Assembly: GCF_000527135.1 (NCBI RefSeq)
Contig: NZ_AZUP01000001.1
Location: forward strand, 930,001-994,000
From: Methyloversatilis discipulorum
GTDB lineage: Bacteria; Pseudomonadota; Gammaproteobacteria; Burkholderiales; Rhodocyclaceae
DNA length: 64,000 bases
Direction: 5' to 3'
This document shows positions 9,992 through 18,972 of the stretch, in pieces. The notes under the pieces are model-generated. The model was given only the letters and a program-made list of their open reading frames with translations. It did not search any database and was not told the origin of the DNA. Position numbers and translations under genes: made by a program. Numbering within the stretch: the first letter of the stretch is position 1; each line of letters begins with the position of its first letter.

Positions 9992-10606
9992 ATGCATTCC
10001 TTTTTCGAAGAACTGCGCACCCAGCGCTGGGACGATCACCGCTACTACCACCACAGCCGCATCAACCAGGCGCTGCACCTGCTCAGCGCGCTGAGCTTCC
10101 TGTGCGCCTATGTGATGCTTTTCGTCGATCCGGTGATCGCCGCACTGCTGAGCTGGGGCGTGGCCATGGTGTCGCGCCAGGCCGGCCACTTCTTTTTCGA
10201 GCCCAAGGGCTACGACCACATCAATCAGGCGACGCACGAGCACAAGGAAGACATCAAGGTCGGCTACAACCTGCGCCGCAAGGTGGTGCTGATGGCGATC
10301 TGGGCGGCGTCGCCGCTGGCGCTCTACATCGACCCGACGCTGTTCGGCCTGTTCGAGGCGCATACCGACGCGCGCGGCTTCCTGTACAACATGTCGGTCA
10401 CCTGGATCGCCATCGGCATCGGCGGCCTCATCTTCCGCACGCTGCACCTGTTCCACCTGCAGGGCGTGCAGACCGGCCTGGTGTGGGCGACCAAGATCGC
10501 CACCGATCCCTTCCACGACGTGAAGCTCTATCACCGCGCGCCGCTGGCGCTGCTGCGCGGCGAACTGATCGATCCGATGCACGCGCAGCACGCAGCGAAG
10601 GCCTGA
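9992..10606 (+). CDS. small multi-pass membrane protein, possibly Mpo1-like
   Basis: A 204-residue protein with about three to four hydrophobic segments (near residues 26-60, 96-115 and 130-155). It has His-rich cytosolic motifs HRYYHHSRINQALHLL and RQAGHFFFEPKGYDH. The pattern N-x(3)-H plus Q-x-GH-x-FE recalls Mpo1/DUF962-type membrane dioxygenases, but the match is by eye and the function is unproven. A strong ribosome site AGGAGG (9980-9985) fixes the start, and an intrinsic terminator follows at 10638. The gene is therefore a single transcription unit. Confidence 0.75.
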   Translation: MHSFFEELRTQRWDDHRYYHHSRINQALHLLSALSFLCAYVMLFVDPVIAALLSWGVAMVSRQAGHFFFEPKGYDHINQATHEHKEDIKVGYNLRRKVVLMAIWAASPLALYIDPTLFGLFEAHTDARGFLYNMSVTWIAIGIGGLIFRTLHLFHLQGVQTGLVWATKIATDPFHDVKLYHRAPLALLRGELIDPMHAQHAAKA

Positions 10607-10637
10607 GTTGCGCGCAGACTTTCGGCTCGACGGCAAA

Positions 10638-10666
10638 CGGGGAAGGGCATCGCCCTTCCCCGTTTT
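10638..10666 (+). terminator. intrinsic terminator of the small membrane protein gene
   Basis: An 11-bp perfect stem CGGGGAAGGGC / GCCCTTCCCCG with a 3-base loop is followed by TTTT. It lies 31 bases after the stop codon at 10606. Confidence 0.9.
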
Positions 10667-10739
10667 CATCTGCGTGGTCCGGATCGCGTGCGTGCCCGAT
10701 GGGCGCAGCGGACCGGGCGCACGCCGGTCCGCGGGCGGC

Positions 10740-12389
10740 TCAGCGCTTCCGTGTCAGCATTTCACGCAGGATGCGCCGGCGTATGCCCTTGTTGCTGGCG
10801 CCGGGCGGCGTCCACCACCAGCCGTCGGCTTCCATCTTCGCCGCCGCCGCGACGAAGCGCTCGCACACCGCATCGAACTCGGCCTCGCCGTAATTCAGGC
10901 TGAAGATGAAGCGGCCGGTACCGACCCAGCTCAATGCCAGACCTTCGGCGCGCAGGTAGTACTGCAGCATCCAGTTGTAGCGCGACGGTACGGTGTAGGT
11001 GACGGTCCAGATCGACTGCATGTGGGCGACGCGCACCGGCAGGCCGTCGGTGCGCAGGCGCTCGTTCAGGCGCTCGGCGCGCGCGTCCCACACGGCGTCG
11101 GCGTCGCGGTAGATCGCCTCGATCTGCGGCGTGTCGAGGAGCTTCAGGAATTCGTTCATCGCCGCCATCACGTGCGGATGCGAATTGAAGGTGCCGCGGG
11201 CGAAGCAGATGTCGGCCGGCCGGTCGTCGCGGTAGCGCTTCATCAAGCGGTGCGGGCCGCAGACGACGCCGACCGGATAGCCGCCACCCAGCGTCTTGCC
11301 GTAGGTGACCAGATCGGCGCGCACGCCGAAATAGTCCTGCGCGCCGCCCTTTGCCAGCCGGAAGCCGAGGAACACCTCGTCGAAGATGAGCACGATGCCG
11401 CGCGCGGTGCACACCTCGCGCAACTGCTGCAGCCAGGCGGTATAGGCCGCGCGGTCATAGCCGGCGCGGCGACCGCCATCGACCAGCGACGAGTCGCCGG
11501 GCGCGCCGGCATTCGGGTGCAGCGCCTGCAGCGGATTGACCAGCACGCAGGCGATGTCGCGCCGGGTGCGCAGCACGCGCAAGGTGTCGGCGTGCATGTC
11601 CTTCAACGTATAGGTGTGCTCGGCCGCGGTCGGATTGCCGACGCCCGGCTGCACGTCGCCCCACCAGCCGTGGTAGGCGCCGCAGAAGCGCACCAGATGG
11701 CTGCGGCCGGTGTGATAGCGCGCCAGCCGCACCGCCTGCATCACCGCCTCGGTGCCGGACATGTGAAAGGACACCTCTTCCATGCCGGAGATCGCGCACA
11801 GCCGCTTCACGTTGTCGGCGAGCAGCGGATGGTAGGCGCCGAGCACCGGACCGAGCGCCTCGACCGCCGCCGCGCCACGCGCCATGCAGCCCTTGTAGAG
11901 ATCGTAACCGAATACGTTCACGCCATAGGAGCCGGCGAGGTCGTAGAACACGTTGCCGTCGAGGTCGGTCAGCGTGACGCCGGCCGACGACTGCACGAAG
12001 GAACCGGCCTTCAGATGGCTGCGCACATGGCGGCTGAACTGGAAGGGCACGCGGTAGCTGCCGGTGAACTGCATGTCCGACACCATGGACTGCGTGTCGT
12101 CGGTCAGCGCGCGGGTACGCGCGAAACGCTGCGCGTACAGCGCGGACAGTGCCTCAAAACCGTTGCGACGACGGGCGGCGACGTCGTCCGGCGCGCCGTC
12201 GGCGACGTAGAAGCCCGTTTCGTCGAATTCATAGAAGGGCAGCAGCTTCGCCACCCGCCGCGACATTTTCGAATGGCCGGCGAGCGAGCGGTGCTTGGCC
12301 CGCGAAAGCTGGAGCCGGCGGTGCAGCCGCGGCAACAGCGCTGCCAGCGCCGCGGCGCCGGCTACATACAGAGGAAGGGACTCGTTCAT
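10740..12389 (-). CDS. membrane-anchored class III (GSA-like) aminotransferase
   Basis: The ATG at 12389 gives 549 residues. An N-terminal hydrophobic segment (about 5-22) is followed by basic residues, which predicts a membrane-anchored enzyme facing the cytosol. The PLP fold resembles glutamate-1-semialdehyde aminotransferase, with SFHMSGTEAVMQAVRLAR, IFDEVFLGFR and the Schiff-base lysine in LVTYGKTLGGGYPVGV. About 100 extra residues precede the catalytic domain. It is unlikely to be HemL because of the anchor, extra domain and C-terminal tail. It is divergent from a phosphatidylserine decarboxylase with 35 bases between the starts, which suggests a lipid or amino-lipid role (inference). 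A GTG at 12434 would extend it into the neighbour. Confidence 0.85.
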   Translation of the reverse strand: MNESLPLYVAGAAALAALLPRLHRRLQLSRAKHRSLAGHSKMSRRVAKLLPFYEFDETGFYVADGAPDDVAARRRNGFEALSALYAQRFARTRALTDDTQSMVSDMQFTGSYRVPFQFSRHVRSHLKAGSFVQSSAGVTLTDLDGNVFYDLAGSYGVNVFGYDLYKGCMARGAAAVEALGPVLGAYHPLLADNVKRLCAISGMEEVSFHMSGTEAVMQAVRLARYHTGRSHLVRFCGAYHGWWGDVQPGVGNPTAAEHTYTLKDMHADTLRVLRTRRDIACVLVNPLQALHPNAGAPGDSSLVDGGRRAGYDRAAYTAWLQQLREVCTARGIVLIFDEVFLGFRLAKGGAQDYFGVRADLVTYGKTLGGGYPVGVVCGPHRLMKRYRDDRPADICFARGTFNSHPHVMAAMNEFLKLLDTPQIEAIYRDADAVWDARAERLNERLRTDGLPVRVAHMQSIWTVTYTVPSRYNWMLQYYLRAEGLALSWVGTGRFIFSLNYGEAEFDAVCERFVAAAAKMEADGWWWTPPGASNKGIRRRILREMLTRKR

Positions 12390-12424
12390 ATGTTGCACAT
12401 GTATCAGCGCGAGGTTACGCAACC

Positions 12425-13303
12425 GTGACTGCACGCGCCCTGTTCCAGCGTCTGCTGGCCAACGACGCGCTGAATTTCGCGCTCACCAATCGCGTCCCGC
12501 GCGCGGCACTCACCCGCCTCTTCGGCGGGTTCAGCAAGATCGACCATCCGTGGGTGCGCCACGTGTCGATTGCACTGTGGAAGGCCTTCGGCGATGTCGA
12601 TCTGTCGGAGGCGAAGAAGACGCACTTCTCCAGCCTGCACGACGCCTTCATCCGCGAACTGCGCGACGGCGCCCGGCCTCTCGACCCGCGGCCCGAAGTA
12701 CTGGTGAGCCCCTGCGACGCCATCGTCGGCGCCCTCGGTCGCATCGACGGCGACACGCTGCTGCAGGCCAAGGGCATGCGCTACACGCTGGGCGAACTGC
12801 TGGGCGACGAGACGCTGGCAGCGCAGCTGCGCGACGGGCACTACGTGACGCTGCGCATCACGGCGTCGATGTACCACCGCTTCCACGCGCCGGCGGACTG
12901 CCGCGTCGAGCAGGTGCGCTACTTTCCGGGCGACACCTGGAACGTGAATCCGCCGGCGCTGGACCGTGTCGAGCGGCTCTACTGCCGCAACGAACGCGCC
13001 GTGCTGACGGCGCGGATGTACAACGGCACGCCGCTGGTGCTGGTGCCGGTGGCTGCCATCCTGGTCGCCAGCCTGCGTCTGCACTGCGTCGACCTGACGC
13101 TGCATGCGGGCTACGCCGGGCCGCACCGTCTGAGCTGCGATTCGTCCGTTCGCCGGGGTGAGGAGATGGGCTGGTTCGAGCACGGCTCGACCATCATCGT
13201 GCTGCTGCCCGCCCAGGCAGCGCTGGCACCGCAGGTTCGCACCGGCGAGCGCATACGGATGGGTCAGGCGCTGTTCGCGCCGCCGCCCGCGGACCGCGTG
13301 TAG
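12425..13303 (+). CDS. psd: phosphatidylserine decarboxylase family protein
   Basis: It encodes 292 residues from a GTG start with GAGG (12411-12414) ten bases before it. The family converts phosphatidylserine to phosphatidylethanolamine at the inner membrane, using a pyruvoyl group made by self-cleavage. Visible landmarks are SPCDAIVGALGRID, YHRFHAPADC, the FPGDTWNVNP region and the processing site FEHGSTIIVLL. There G254-S255 occupies the usual LGST position with His in place of Leu. Cleavage before Ser255 would give beta and alpha chains. The divergent aminotransferase may share its regulation. Whether this is the main Psd of the cell cannot be told here. Confidence 0.9.
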   Translation: MTARALFQRLLANDALNFALTNRVPRAALTRLFGGFSKIDHPWVRHVSIALWKAFGDVDLSEAKKTHFSSLHDAFIRELRDGARPLDPRPEVLVSPCDAIVGALGRIDGDTLLQAKGMRYTLGELLGDETLAAQLRDGHYVTLRITASMYHRFHAPADCRVEQVRYFPGDTWNVNPPALDRVERLYCRNERAVLTARMYNGTPLVLVPVAAILVASLRLHCVDLTLHAGYAGPHRLSCDSSVRRGEEMGWFEHGSTIIVLLPAQAALAPQVRTGERIRMGQALFAPPPADRV

Positions 13304-13412
13304 GACAGCCCCGACACGCTGCAGCGCGGCGCACCGACGGAACTTTCAACGCCGGATGCAGAAGATGCTGAGGCGGCGCACGTGCGCCGACCATCACACC
13401 AGGGAGCCCGAC

Positions 13413-13601
13413 ATGAACATCCATCGCACCGTAGCTGCCACGCTCGTCGCCGCCTTTGCCTTCACGCTGGCCGCCTGCGAGCAGGAAGGACCGGCCGAAC
13501 GTGCTGGCAAGGCCGTCGACAACGCGGTCGAGAAGGCTGGCGACAAGATCGAGAACGCGGGCGACAAGGCCAAGGACGCGCTGGACGAAGCGCGCAAGTA
13601 A
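13413..13601 (+). CDS. small lipoprotein with amphipathic repeats
   Basis: 62 residues: a signal peptide with lipobox LAAC (Cys at about 22), then a lysine/aspartate/alanine-rich tail with repeats such as AGKAVDNAVEKAGDKIENAG. The tail is strongly helical and amphipathic, as in entericidin- or stress-lipoprotein-like small proteins. AGGGAG at 13401-13406 supports the ATG. It is followed after 13 bases by another lipoprotein gene and may be co-transcribed. No specific function is recognised. Confidence 0.8.
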   Translation: MNIHRTVAATLVAAFAFTLAACEQEGPAERAGKAVDNAVEKAGDKIENAGDKAKDALDEARK

Positions 13602-13614
13602 GACGCACAGCGCC

Positions 13615-13998
13615 ATGCACGCCGCGCCGATCACCCTCGCCGTGCTGTCCGGGCTGCTGCTCGGGGCGTGCGCGCGTCAGCCCGACATCGCTGCGATCGC
13701 CGACAGCCGTACCGCCGAGGCGGCGATGATCGCGGCGGCCACGCCATGGTCCTACGGCGTCGAAAGCCCATATGGCGAGATCGTCCGTATCGACATGCTG
13801 TGGCCCCTGGTCGAACAGCCGCTGGAACCGCGCCCGCTCGATGCACCGAAGCAGGATGGCATCGCGCCGCCCGGGCGATACAGCATCAGCATCATGCTGG
13901 AGAGCGGTGAGCTGCGCACCGTCGTGCGGCCGAGTCTGGGCAATCTGCGGGTGGGCGATCAGGTGCGTCTGTTCGGCGACGTGATGCTTCGCAGCTAG
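13615..13998 (+). CDS. hypothetical outer-membrane lipoprotein
   Basis: 127 residues with a short signal peptide ending in the lipobox LLGAC. A mostly hydrophilic domain follows with no motif I recognise; its later part (RTVVRPSLGNLRVGDQVRLFGDVM) looks like a small beta-barrel with a conserved-looking glycine turn. The start 13 bases after the preceding lipoprotein stop indicates an operon. The function is unknown. Confidence 0.7.
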   Translation: MHAAPITLAVLSGLLLGACARQPDIAAIADSRTAEAAMIAAATPWSYGVESPYGEIVRIDMLWPLVEQPLEPRPLDAPKQDGIAPPGRYSISIMLESGELRTVVRPSLGNLRVGDQVRLFGDVMLRS

Positions 13999-14134
13999 AT
14001 GATCCGCAGCGCCGCCTGTACCGCGACTTAACGCATGGACACAAATCAGACACCGGCAGAGAGCATTCCGCCACGGTAAGCGCGGGCGGGATCACTAGAA
14101 TCGGTCATCCGGATACTCATTACGGACGACGCTC

Positions 14135-14506
14135 GTGACCCGCCGCTTCCCTGCTCTGCCGCTCCTGCTGTGCGCGCTGCTCGCCGGCTTCTCCGCCGGT
14201 ACGCAGGCCGGCGATCGCCGAGGGTACGCGGACGCGCTGCGGCGTGCCGACATCGAGCGCTCGCGTACGGACCACGAGTGCGAGCGCGTCGCGGCCGAAC
14301 TCAGGGACGACTGTCTGGCGCGCAGCAGAATGCAGTACGAGACGACGCTGGACCAGGCGCGCAAGCTGTTTCCCGGCGAAGCGATGACGCCTCTGCAGCC
14401 CGAAGAGGCGGCCGCCTACGAGGCGGAACTGGCGGCCTGCAGCACACTCGGCAACAAGGACAGATCCGGCTGCGTACTCGACGTGAAGCGGCGATTCAGG
14501 CGCTGA
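14135..14506 (+). CDS. hypothetical secreted cysteine-containing protein
   Basis: It has 123 residues from a GTG start. A cleavable signal peptide (PLLLCALLAGFSAGTQAG) is followed by a helical region with four cysteines (HECER, DDCLAR, AACST, SGCVLD), which could form two disulfides in the periplasm. No domain is recognised. It is convergent with the HD-GYP gene, with a 6-base gap between stops. The 136 bases before it hold no clear promoter by eye. Confidence 0.65.
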   Translation: MTRRFPALPLLLCALLAGFSAGTQAGDRRGYADALRRADIERSRTDHECERVAAELRDDCLARSRMQYETTLDQARKLFPGEAMTPLQPEEAAAYEAELAACSTLGNKDRSGCVLDVKRRFRR

Positions 14507-14512
14507 ACGCGC

Positions 14513-15556
14513 TCAGGGCGCGTCTGGCGCACGCTCCGCCCAGCGCTGCTTGATTTCCAGCACCTGGGGCAGGCAGTCGAGGAAGAGGTCGACCAGCCGC
14601 GGCTCGAAGTGGCGCCCTTTCTGTTCGACCAGCAGCGCACACGCGTCCTCGACCGACCACGCCTTCTTGTAGGGCCGCTCCGAGGTCAGCGCATCGAACA
14701 CGTCAGCGATCGCGACGATGCGCGCCTCGATCGGGATCGCGGTTTCGCGCAAGCCGTGCGGATAGCCCGAACCGTCCCATTTTTCGTGGTGCCCGCTGAC
14801 GATGCGCCGGGCAACGGCAAGCAGGCCGCTGTCGTGCTCGCCGATGATGCGCACGCCGATATCGACGTGGCTTTTCATGACTTCCCACTCGGCGTCGTCG
14901 AACTTTCCGGGCTTGCGCAGGATGTGGTCGGGAATGCCGATCTTGCCGATGTCATGCATCGGTGCCGCATGCAGCAGTTCCTGCGCACGCTGCTCGCTCC
15001 AGCCGGCGGCACGCGCGAGGATGCATGCGTAGTGACTCATCCTGATGACGTGCAGACCGGTCTCGTTGTCCTTGTATTCGGCGGCCAGTCCGAGACGCTG
15101 GATGACCTGCAGGCGTGTCTCGATCAGTTCGCTCACGCTGACCAGCGACAGATGGGTGCGTACGCGCGCACGCACGATGGCCGGACTGACCGGCTTGCAG
15201 ATGTAATCGACGGCGCCCAGCTCCAGGCCGCGCGCCTCGTCCTCGACATCGCTCAGCGCGGTGACGAAGATGACCGGCACGCGTGCCAGCCGCTCGTCGG
15301 CCTTGAAGGTGCGGCAGACCTCGTGGCCATCCATGTCAGGCATCATCACGTCGAGCAGGATGAGATCGGGTTGCTCGGCCCGTGCCAGTTCGATCGCCCG
15401 CCGACCGTCGCGCGCGAACAGCAGACGGTACTCTGCTTGCAGTATCTGTTTGAGCACCTGCAGATTGGACGGCTCGTCGTCGACGCACAGCACGGTCTTG
15501 CGCACATCAGCTGCGTCGATGGGCACTTCGCTCATCAGTTCTTCGAGCCTGTCCAT
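14513..15556 (-). CDS. response regulator with HD-GYP cyclic-di-GMP phosphodiesterase domain
   Basis: 347 residues. The N-terminal receiver has acidic pair D26-D27, phospho-acceptor D69 (LILLDVMMPDMDG), a conserved Thr and the KP lysine. The HD-GYP output domain has H201-D202 in MHDIGKIGIPD and HHEKWDGSGYP (256-266), complete enough to hydrolyse cyclic-di-GMP to GMP or pGpG. Its ATG immediately follows the TGA of the MHYT hybrid kinase (TGAATG), so the two are probably translated together and may act as partners. An ATG at 15535 is an alternative start. Confidence 0.95.
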   Translation of the reverse strand: MDRLEELMSEVPIDAADVRKTVLCVDDEPSNLQVLKQILQAEYRLLFARDGRRAIELARAEQPDLILLDVMMPDMDGHEVCRTFKADERLARVPVIFVTALSDVEDEARGLELGAVDYICKPVSPAIVRARVRTHLSLVSVSELIETRLQVIQRLGLAAEYKDNETGLHVIRMSHYACILARAAGWSEQRAQELLHAAPMHDIGKIGIPDHILRKPGKFDDAEWEVMKSHVDIGVRIIGEHDSGLLAVARRIVSGHHEKWDGSGYPHGLRETAIPIEARIVAIADVFDALTSERPYKKAWSVEDACALLVEQKGRHFEPRLVDLFLDCLPQVLEIKQRWAERAPDAP

Positions 15557-18500
15557 TCAGGCCTCCGTCTCGTGCAGTTGCGCCGCGTCGGTCGTCTGCA
15601 TCGTGGCGATCAGGGTGCGCAAATGTTTCATCGCAAGCAGCCCGTCGAAATTCTCGACTGCCTCGGCGAGCGGACCAAGCTGCGCGCGCGCAGGATGGTT
15701 GCCGACCGAAGCGAGCAGCCGCGCCAGCGTGAGATCATCGAATTCGCCCCGCTCCAGCGCCTTCAGCAGAGTGTCGGCATGAGTGAGGACGGCCTGTACA
15801 TCGCAGCCCGCCTCCGCACCCTTCGCCACCGGTCGCTCGGCCACGACGCGCCAGCCGGCAACCTCGCTGCCCAAGGCCGACAGCGCGGCCCCGACGTCGG
15901 CGATACGCGCACTCAGTGCCAACGGCTGTTCGGTCGTTGCAGCGTCCTCCAGGCCGCCCAGCGTGGCGGCCAGTTGCACGGCCCCCAGATTGGCCGCCAC
16001 CCCGCGCACGCGGTGCGTCAGCGCACGCAGCCCGTCGCGCGCCGGCAGCGCGGCGAGACGATCAAGCTCCTGAGTCAGCCCGGCGTTCTCGTCGAGCAGC
16101 CGCTGCATGCCCCGCTCGACACGCTCGTGGGTGCGCCACAGTGCGAGTGCGCGCTTCATGTCGATCACCGGGTCTTCGGTGCGCACGTCGGCGCGGTCCT
16201 CAGTGACGGCCGTTCGCAGGCCGAGCACGCGCGCGGTCTCGGCGTACAGCGCCTCAAGGTCAATGGGCTTGGTGGCGAATCCGTTCATGCCCGCTCTGCG
16301 CGCGGCCTCGCGGTCTTCGTCGAGCACGCTGGCGGTCAGCGCGATCACCGGTACCGGCGGCCGGCCGGCACGCAGTTCGGCGGCGCGGATGGCCCGCGTG
16401 GCGTCGAGCCCGCTCACGCCGGGCATGTGAAGATCCATCAGGATAAGGTCGAAGCGTTGGGCGCTTGCCCGAACCACCGATTCGGTCGCCTCGGTGCACG
16501 ACGCCACCTCGTGTCCGTCTCGCGTCAGCAGGGAAGCCAGCAGTTCGACGTTCTGCTCGACGTCATCGACGACGAGCACCCGCATCGGCGGCAGCGCCGT
16601 CGGTGACGCCTGCGCTGCGACGGGCGCGCGGCCGGGCCGCAGGGGCAGCGTGAAATGGAAAGTGCTGCCGGCCCCCGGCGTACTGCGGGCACCGATCCGG
16701 CCGCCCATCAGTTCGACCAGCTGTCTGCAGATCGACGTACCGAGACCGGTACCGCCAAAACGGCGGCTCATCGACGCGTCGGCCTGGGTGAAGGGTTCGA
16801 AGATGGCATCGAGGCGCTCCGGCGCAATGCCGATGCCGGTATCGCTGACCGCGAAATGCACGCCATCCGCCTGCACCCGCACAGTCACCACGACTTCGCC
16901 GCGCTCGGTGAACTTGACCGCGTTGCCGATCAGATTGGTCAGTACCTGGCGGATGCGCAGCGAGTCGCCGCGGTAGTAGCGACCGACCCCGCTGCCAATG
17001 TCCACGCGCAGCGTCAGTCCCTTGTCGGCGGCCTGCACATTGAGCGTCATCACCAGCTGGCTCAGCAGCTCGGGCAGGTCGAAATCGAGCTCTTCGAGTT
17101 CGACCGCACCGCGTTCGAGCCGGGCGGTATCGAGGATGTCGTTCAGCAGGCGCAGCAGCGAACGCGCGGAATTGCCGACGATCTCCAGCGGACGCCGGTG
17201 CTCGGGCGGCAGTTCGCGGCCGAGCAGCACGTCGGTGAAGCCGATGATGGCATTCATCGGCGTGCGTATCTCGTGACTCATGTTGGCGAGGAAGGCCGAT
17301 TTCGAGGCCGCTGCCTGCTCGGCGCGCTCCTTCGCCGCGCGCAGCTCCTGCTCGATCTCGCGTCGCTCGGTGATGTCGAGGATGACGCCGTCTATCCACT
17401 TGATGTCGCCGTCCTCGTTGCGTACCGCCGAGCCGTGCTCCCACATCCAGCGGACGGAGCCATCGGCGTGGGTGATGCGGTACTCGACGACGAAGGGCCG
17501 GTGATCGCGGATCGATGCCTCGACCACCTTCCAGGTGTGTGCGACGTCGTCCGGGTGCGTGATGTCGTTGAAGGTGCGCACCGCGTTCTCGCCGACGAAA
17601 TCGGAACTCGGGTAACCGGTCAGCGTCAGCGTCGCGTCGCTCATGAACAGCATGGTCCAGTGCGCATCCATCAGGCAGCGGTAGGCCACACCCGGAATGT
17701 TGCCGATCAGTGAGCGCAGCTGCGCCTCGCTTTCACGCACCGCGCGGGCCATTTCCTTGAAGCTGGAAATGTCGGCGATGTAGCAGACGAACACGTCGCC
17801 CTCGCGCAGGCTGGCGTGACCGATCGACACATGCATGGGCAGTTCGCTGCCATCGCGCCGACGGCCAACGATTTCTCGCCTGCGCCCGGCCAGCGACGGC
17901 ACGCGCGTGCGCCTGAACTCGGCCAGATAGGCGGCGTAGGTTTCGCCCTCGTCGGGCGCGAGCAGCAGACGGAAATCGCGTCCGCGCATTTCCGCCTCGC
18001 GCCAGCCGAACATCTGTTCCGCGGTCGGGTTCATCGTCTGCACGATGCCTTCCGCGTCAAACGTGACGACGCCATCGACCGGCGTCGCGAGCAGTGCACG
18101 CATGCGCGCCTCGCCGGCGCTGAGCTGATCGACCAGTTGCCGGTAGCGCAGCAGCGCGCTGGTGCCGAGGGCGAAGCCGGTCAGGCCCACGGTGCCGATC
18201 AGGACGAGCACGCTGAGCACCAGGGTATCGACGTGCGGCGCGCTTTCGGCGACGCCCGTGAATCGCGCTGCCGCCATGCCTGCGTAGTGCATGCCCGCGA
18301 TCGCCAGCCCCATCACCGTTCCGCTCACCGCCAGGCGAAGCCGGCGATCGGAAATGGGCACGAAGAACTTCACCCACAGCGCCAGCGTCGCCAGCACCAC
18401 AGCCACCGCGATCGACACGCCGAACATGAAGGGGTCGTAGCGCAGCTGGGCCTCCATGTGCATGGCCTGCATTCCGGTGTAGTGCATCAGGCCGATGCCG

Positions 18501-18919
18501 CCGCCCATCAGCACGCCACCCGCCAGCAGTTCGCGCGGCGTCAGCGAGGGGCGCGTCATCAGCTGTATGGTTGCCAGCGCGGCGAGCAGGCTGGGCAGCA
18601 TGGAAGCGAGCGTGATCCACGGGTCGTAGCGCACGGTCACGCACAGGTCCAGCGCCAGCATCGCGATGAAATGCATGGCCCACACGCCGCCGCCCAGCGC
18701 CAGGCTGCAGCCGAGCTTGATCAGCCACGCCATGCGTTGATGCGGCGTCTGTTCCGACTGGCCGACCGTGTACAGCGCGACCAGCGAGGTGAAGACGGCC
18801 ACCAGCAACGACAGCGCGACCAGCGCCGGATCGTGCGTCATCGGCAGGATCAGCGCAGCGTCGTCGGTGCCGGAGGTGAAGAAGTTCTGCATCGTGCCGA
18901 AGTGACGTATGGTGGGCAT
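15557..18919 (-). CDS. MHYT-PAS-PAS hybrid sensor histidine kinase with receiver and Hpt
   Basis: 1120 residues. Seven membrane helices carry the MHYT signature three times (AMHFIAML, LMHYTGMQAMHM, GMHYAGMA), proposed to bind copper and sense O2, CO or NO. Two PAS domains follow, then HisKA with the phosphorylated His in NMSHEIRTPMN and an HATPase (NLIGNAVKF, DTGIGI, GTGLGTSI). A receiver (VLVVDDVEQN, LILMDLHMPG) and a C-terminal Hpt with THRVRGVAANLGA complete it. It is thus a full phosphorelay in one chain. The coupled HD-GYP regulator downstream is the likely output. It is divergent from a phosphoesterase gene. Confidence 0.95.
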   Translation of the reverse strand: MPTIRHFGTMQNFFTSGTDDAALILPMTHDPALVALSLLVAVFTSLVALYTVGQSEQTPHQRMAWLIKLGCSLALGGGVWAMHFIAMLALDLCVTVRYDPWITLASMLPSLLAALATIQLMTRPSLTPRELLAGGVLMGGGIGLMHYTGMQAMHMEAQLRYDPFMFGVSIAVAVVLATLALWVKFFVPISDRRLRLAVSGTVMGLAIAGMHYAGMAAARFTGVAESAPHVDTLVLSVLVLIGTVGLTGFALGTSALLRYRQLVDQLSAGEARMRALLATPVDGVVTFDAEGIVQTMNPTAEQMFGWREAEMRGRDFRLLLAPDEGETYAAYLAEFRRTRVPSLAGRRREIVGRRRDGSELPMHVSIGHASLREGDVFVCYIADISSFKEMARAVRESEAQLRSLIGNIPGVAYRCLMDAHWTMLFMSDATLTLTGYPSSDFVGENAVRTFNDITHPDDVAHTWKVVEASIRDHRPFVVEYRITHADGSVRWMWEHGSAVRNEDGDIKWIDGVILDITERREIEQELRAAKERAEQAAASKSAFLANMSHEIRTPMNAIIGFTDVLLGRELPPEHRRPLEIVGNSARSLLRLLNDILDTARLERGAVELEELDFDLPELLSQLVMTLNVQAADKGLTLRVDIGSGVGRYYRGDSLRIRQVLTNLIGNAVKFTERGEVVVTVRVQADGVHFAVSDTGIGIAPERLDAIFEPFTQADASMSRRFGGTGLGTSICRQLVELMGGRIGARSTPGAGSTFHFTLPLRPGRAPVAAQASPTALPPMRVLVVDDVEQNVELLASLLTRDGHEVASCTEATESVVRASAQRFDLILMDLHMPGVSGLDATRAIRAAELRAGRPPVPVIALTASVLDEDREAARRAGMNGFATKPIDLEALYAETARVLGLRTAVTEDRADVRTEDPVIDMKRALALWRTHERVERGMQRLLDENAGLTQELDRLAALPARDGLRALTHRVRGVAANLGAVQLAATLGGLEDAATTEQPLALSARIADVGAALSALGSEVAGWRVVAERPVAKGAEAGCDVQAVLTHADTLLKALERGEFDDLTLARLLASVGNHPARAQLGPLAEAVENFDGLLAMKHLRTLIATMQTTDAAQLHETEA

Positions 18920-18972
18920 TGCCGCTCAGCACGGCATCTTTGTCACTTACGGCGGTTTCGCCCGGCGCCTTG

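Noticed and set aside
10740..12389. Glutamate-1-semialdehyde aminotransferase (hemL)
   Set aside because: Extra N-terminal membrane helix and domain, longer C-terminal tail and no tetrapyrrole neighbours; only the fold is shared.
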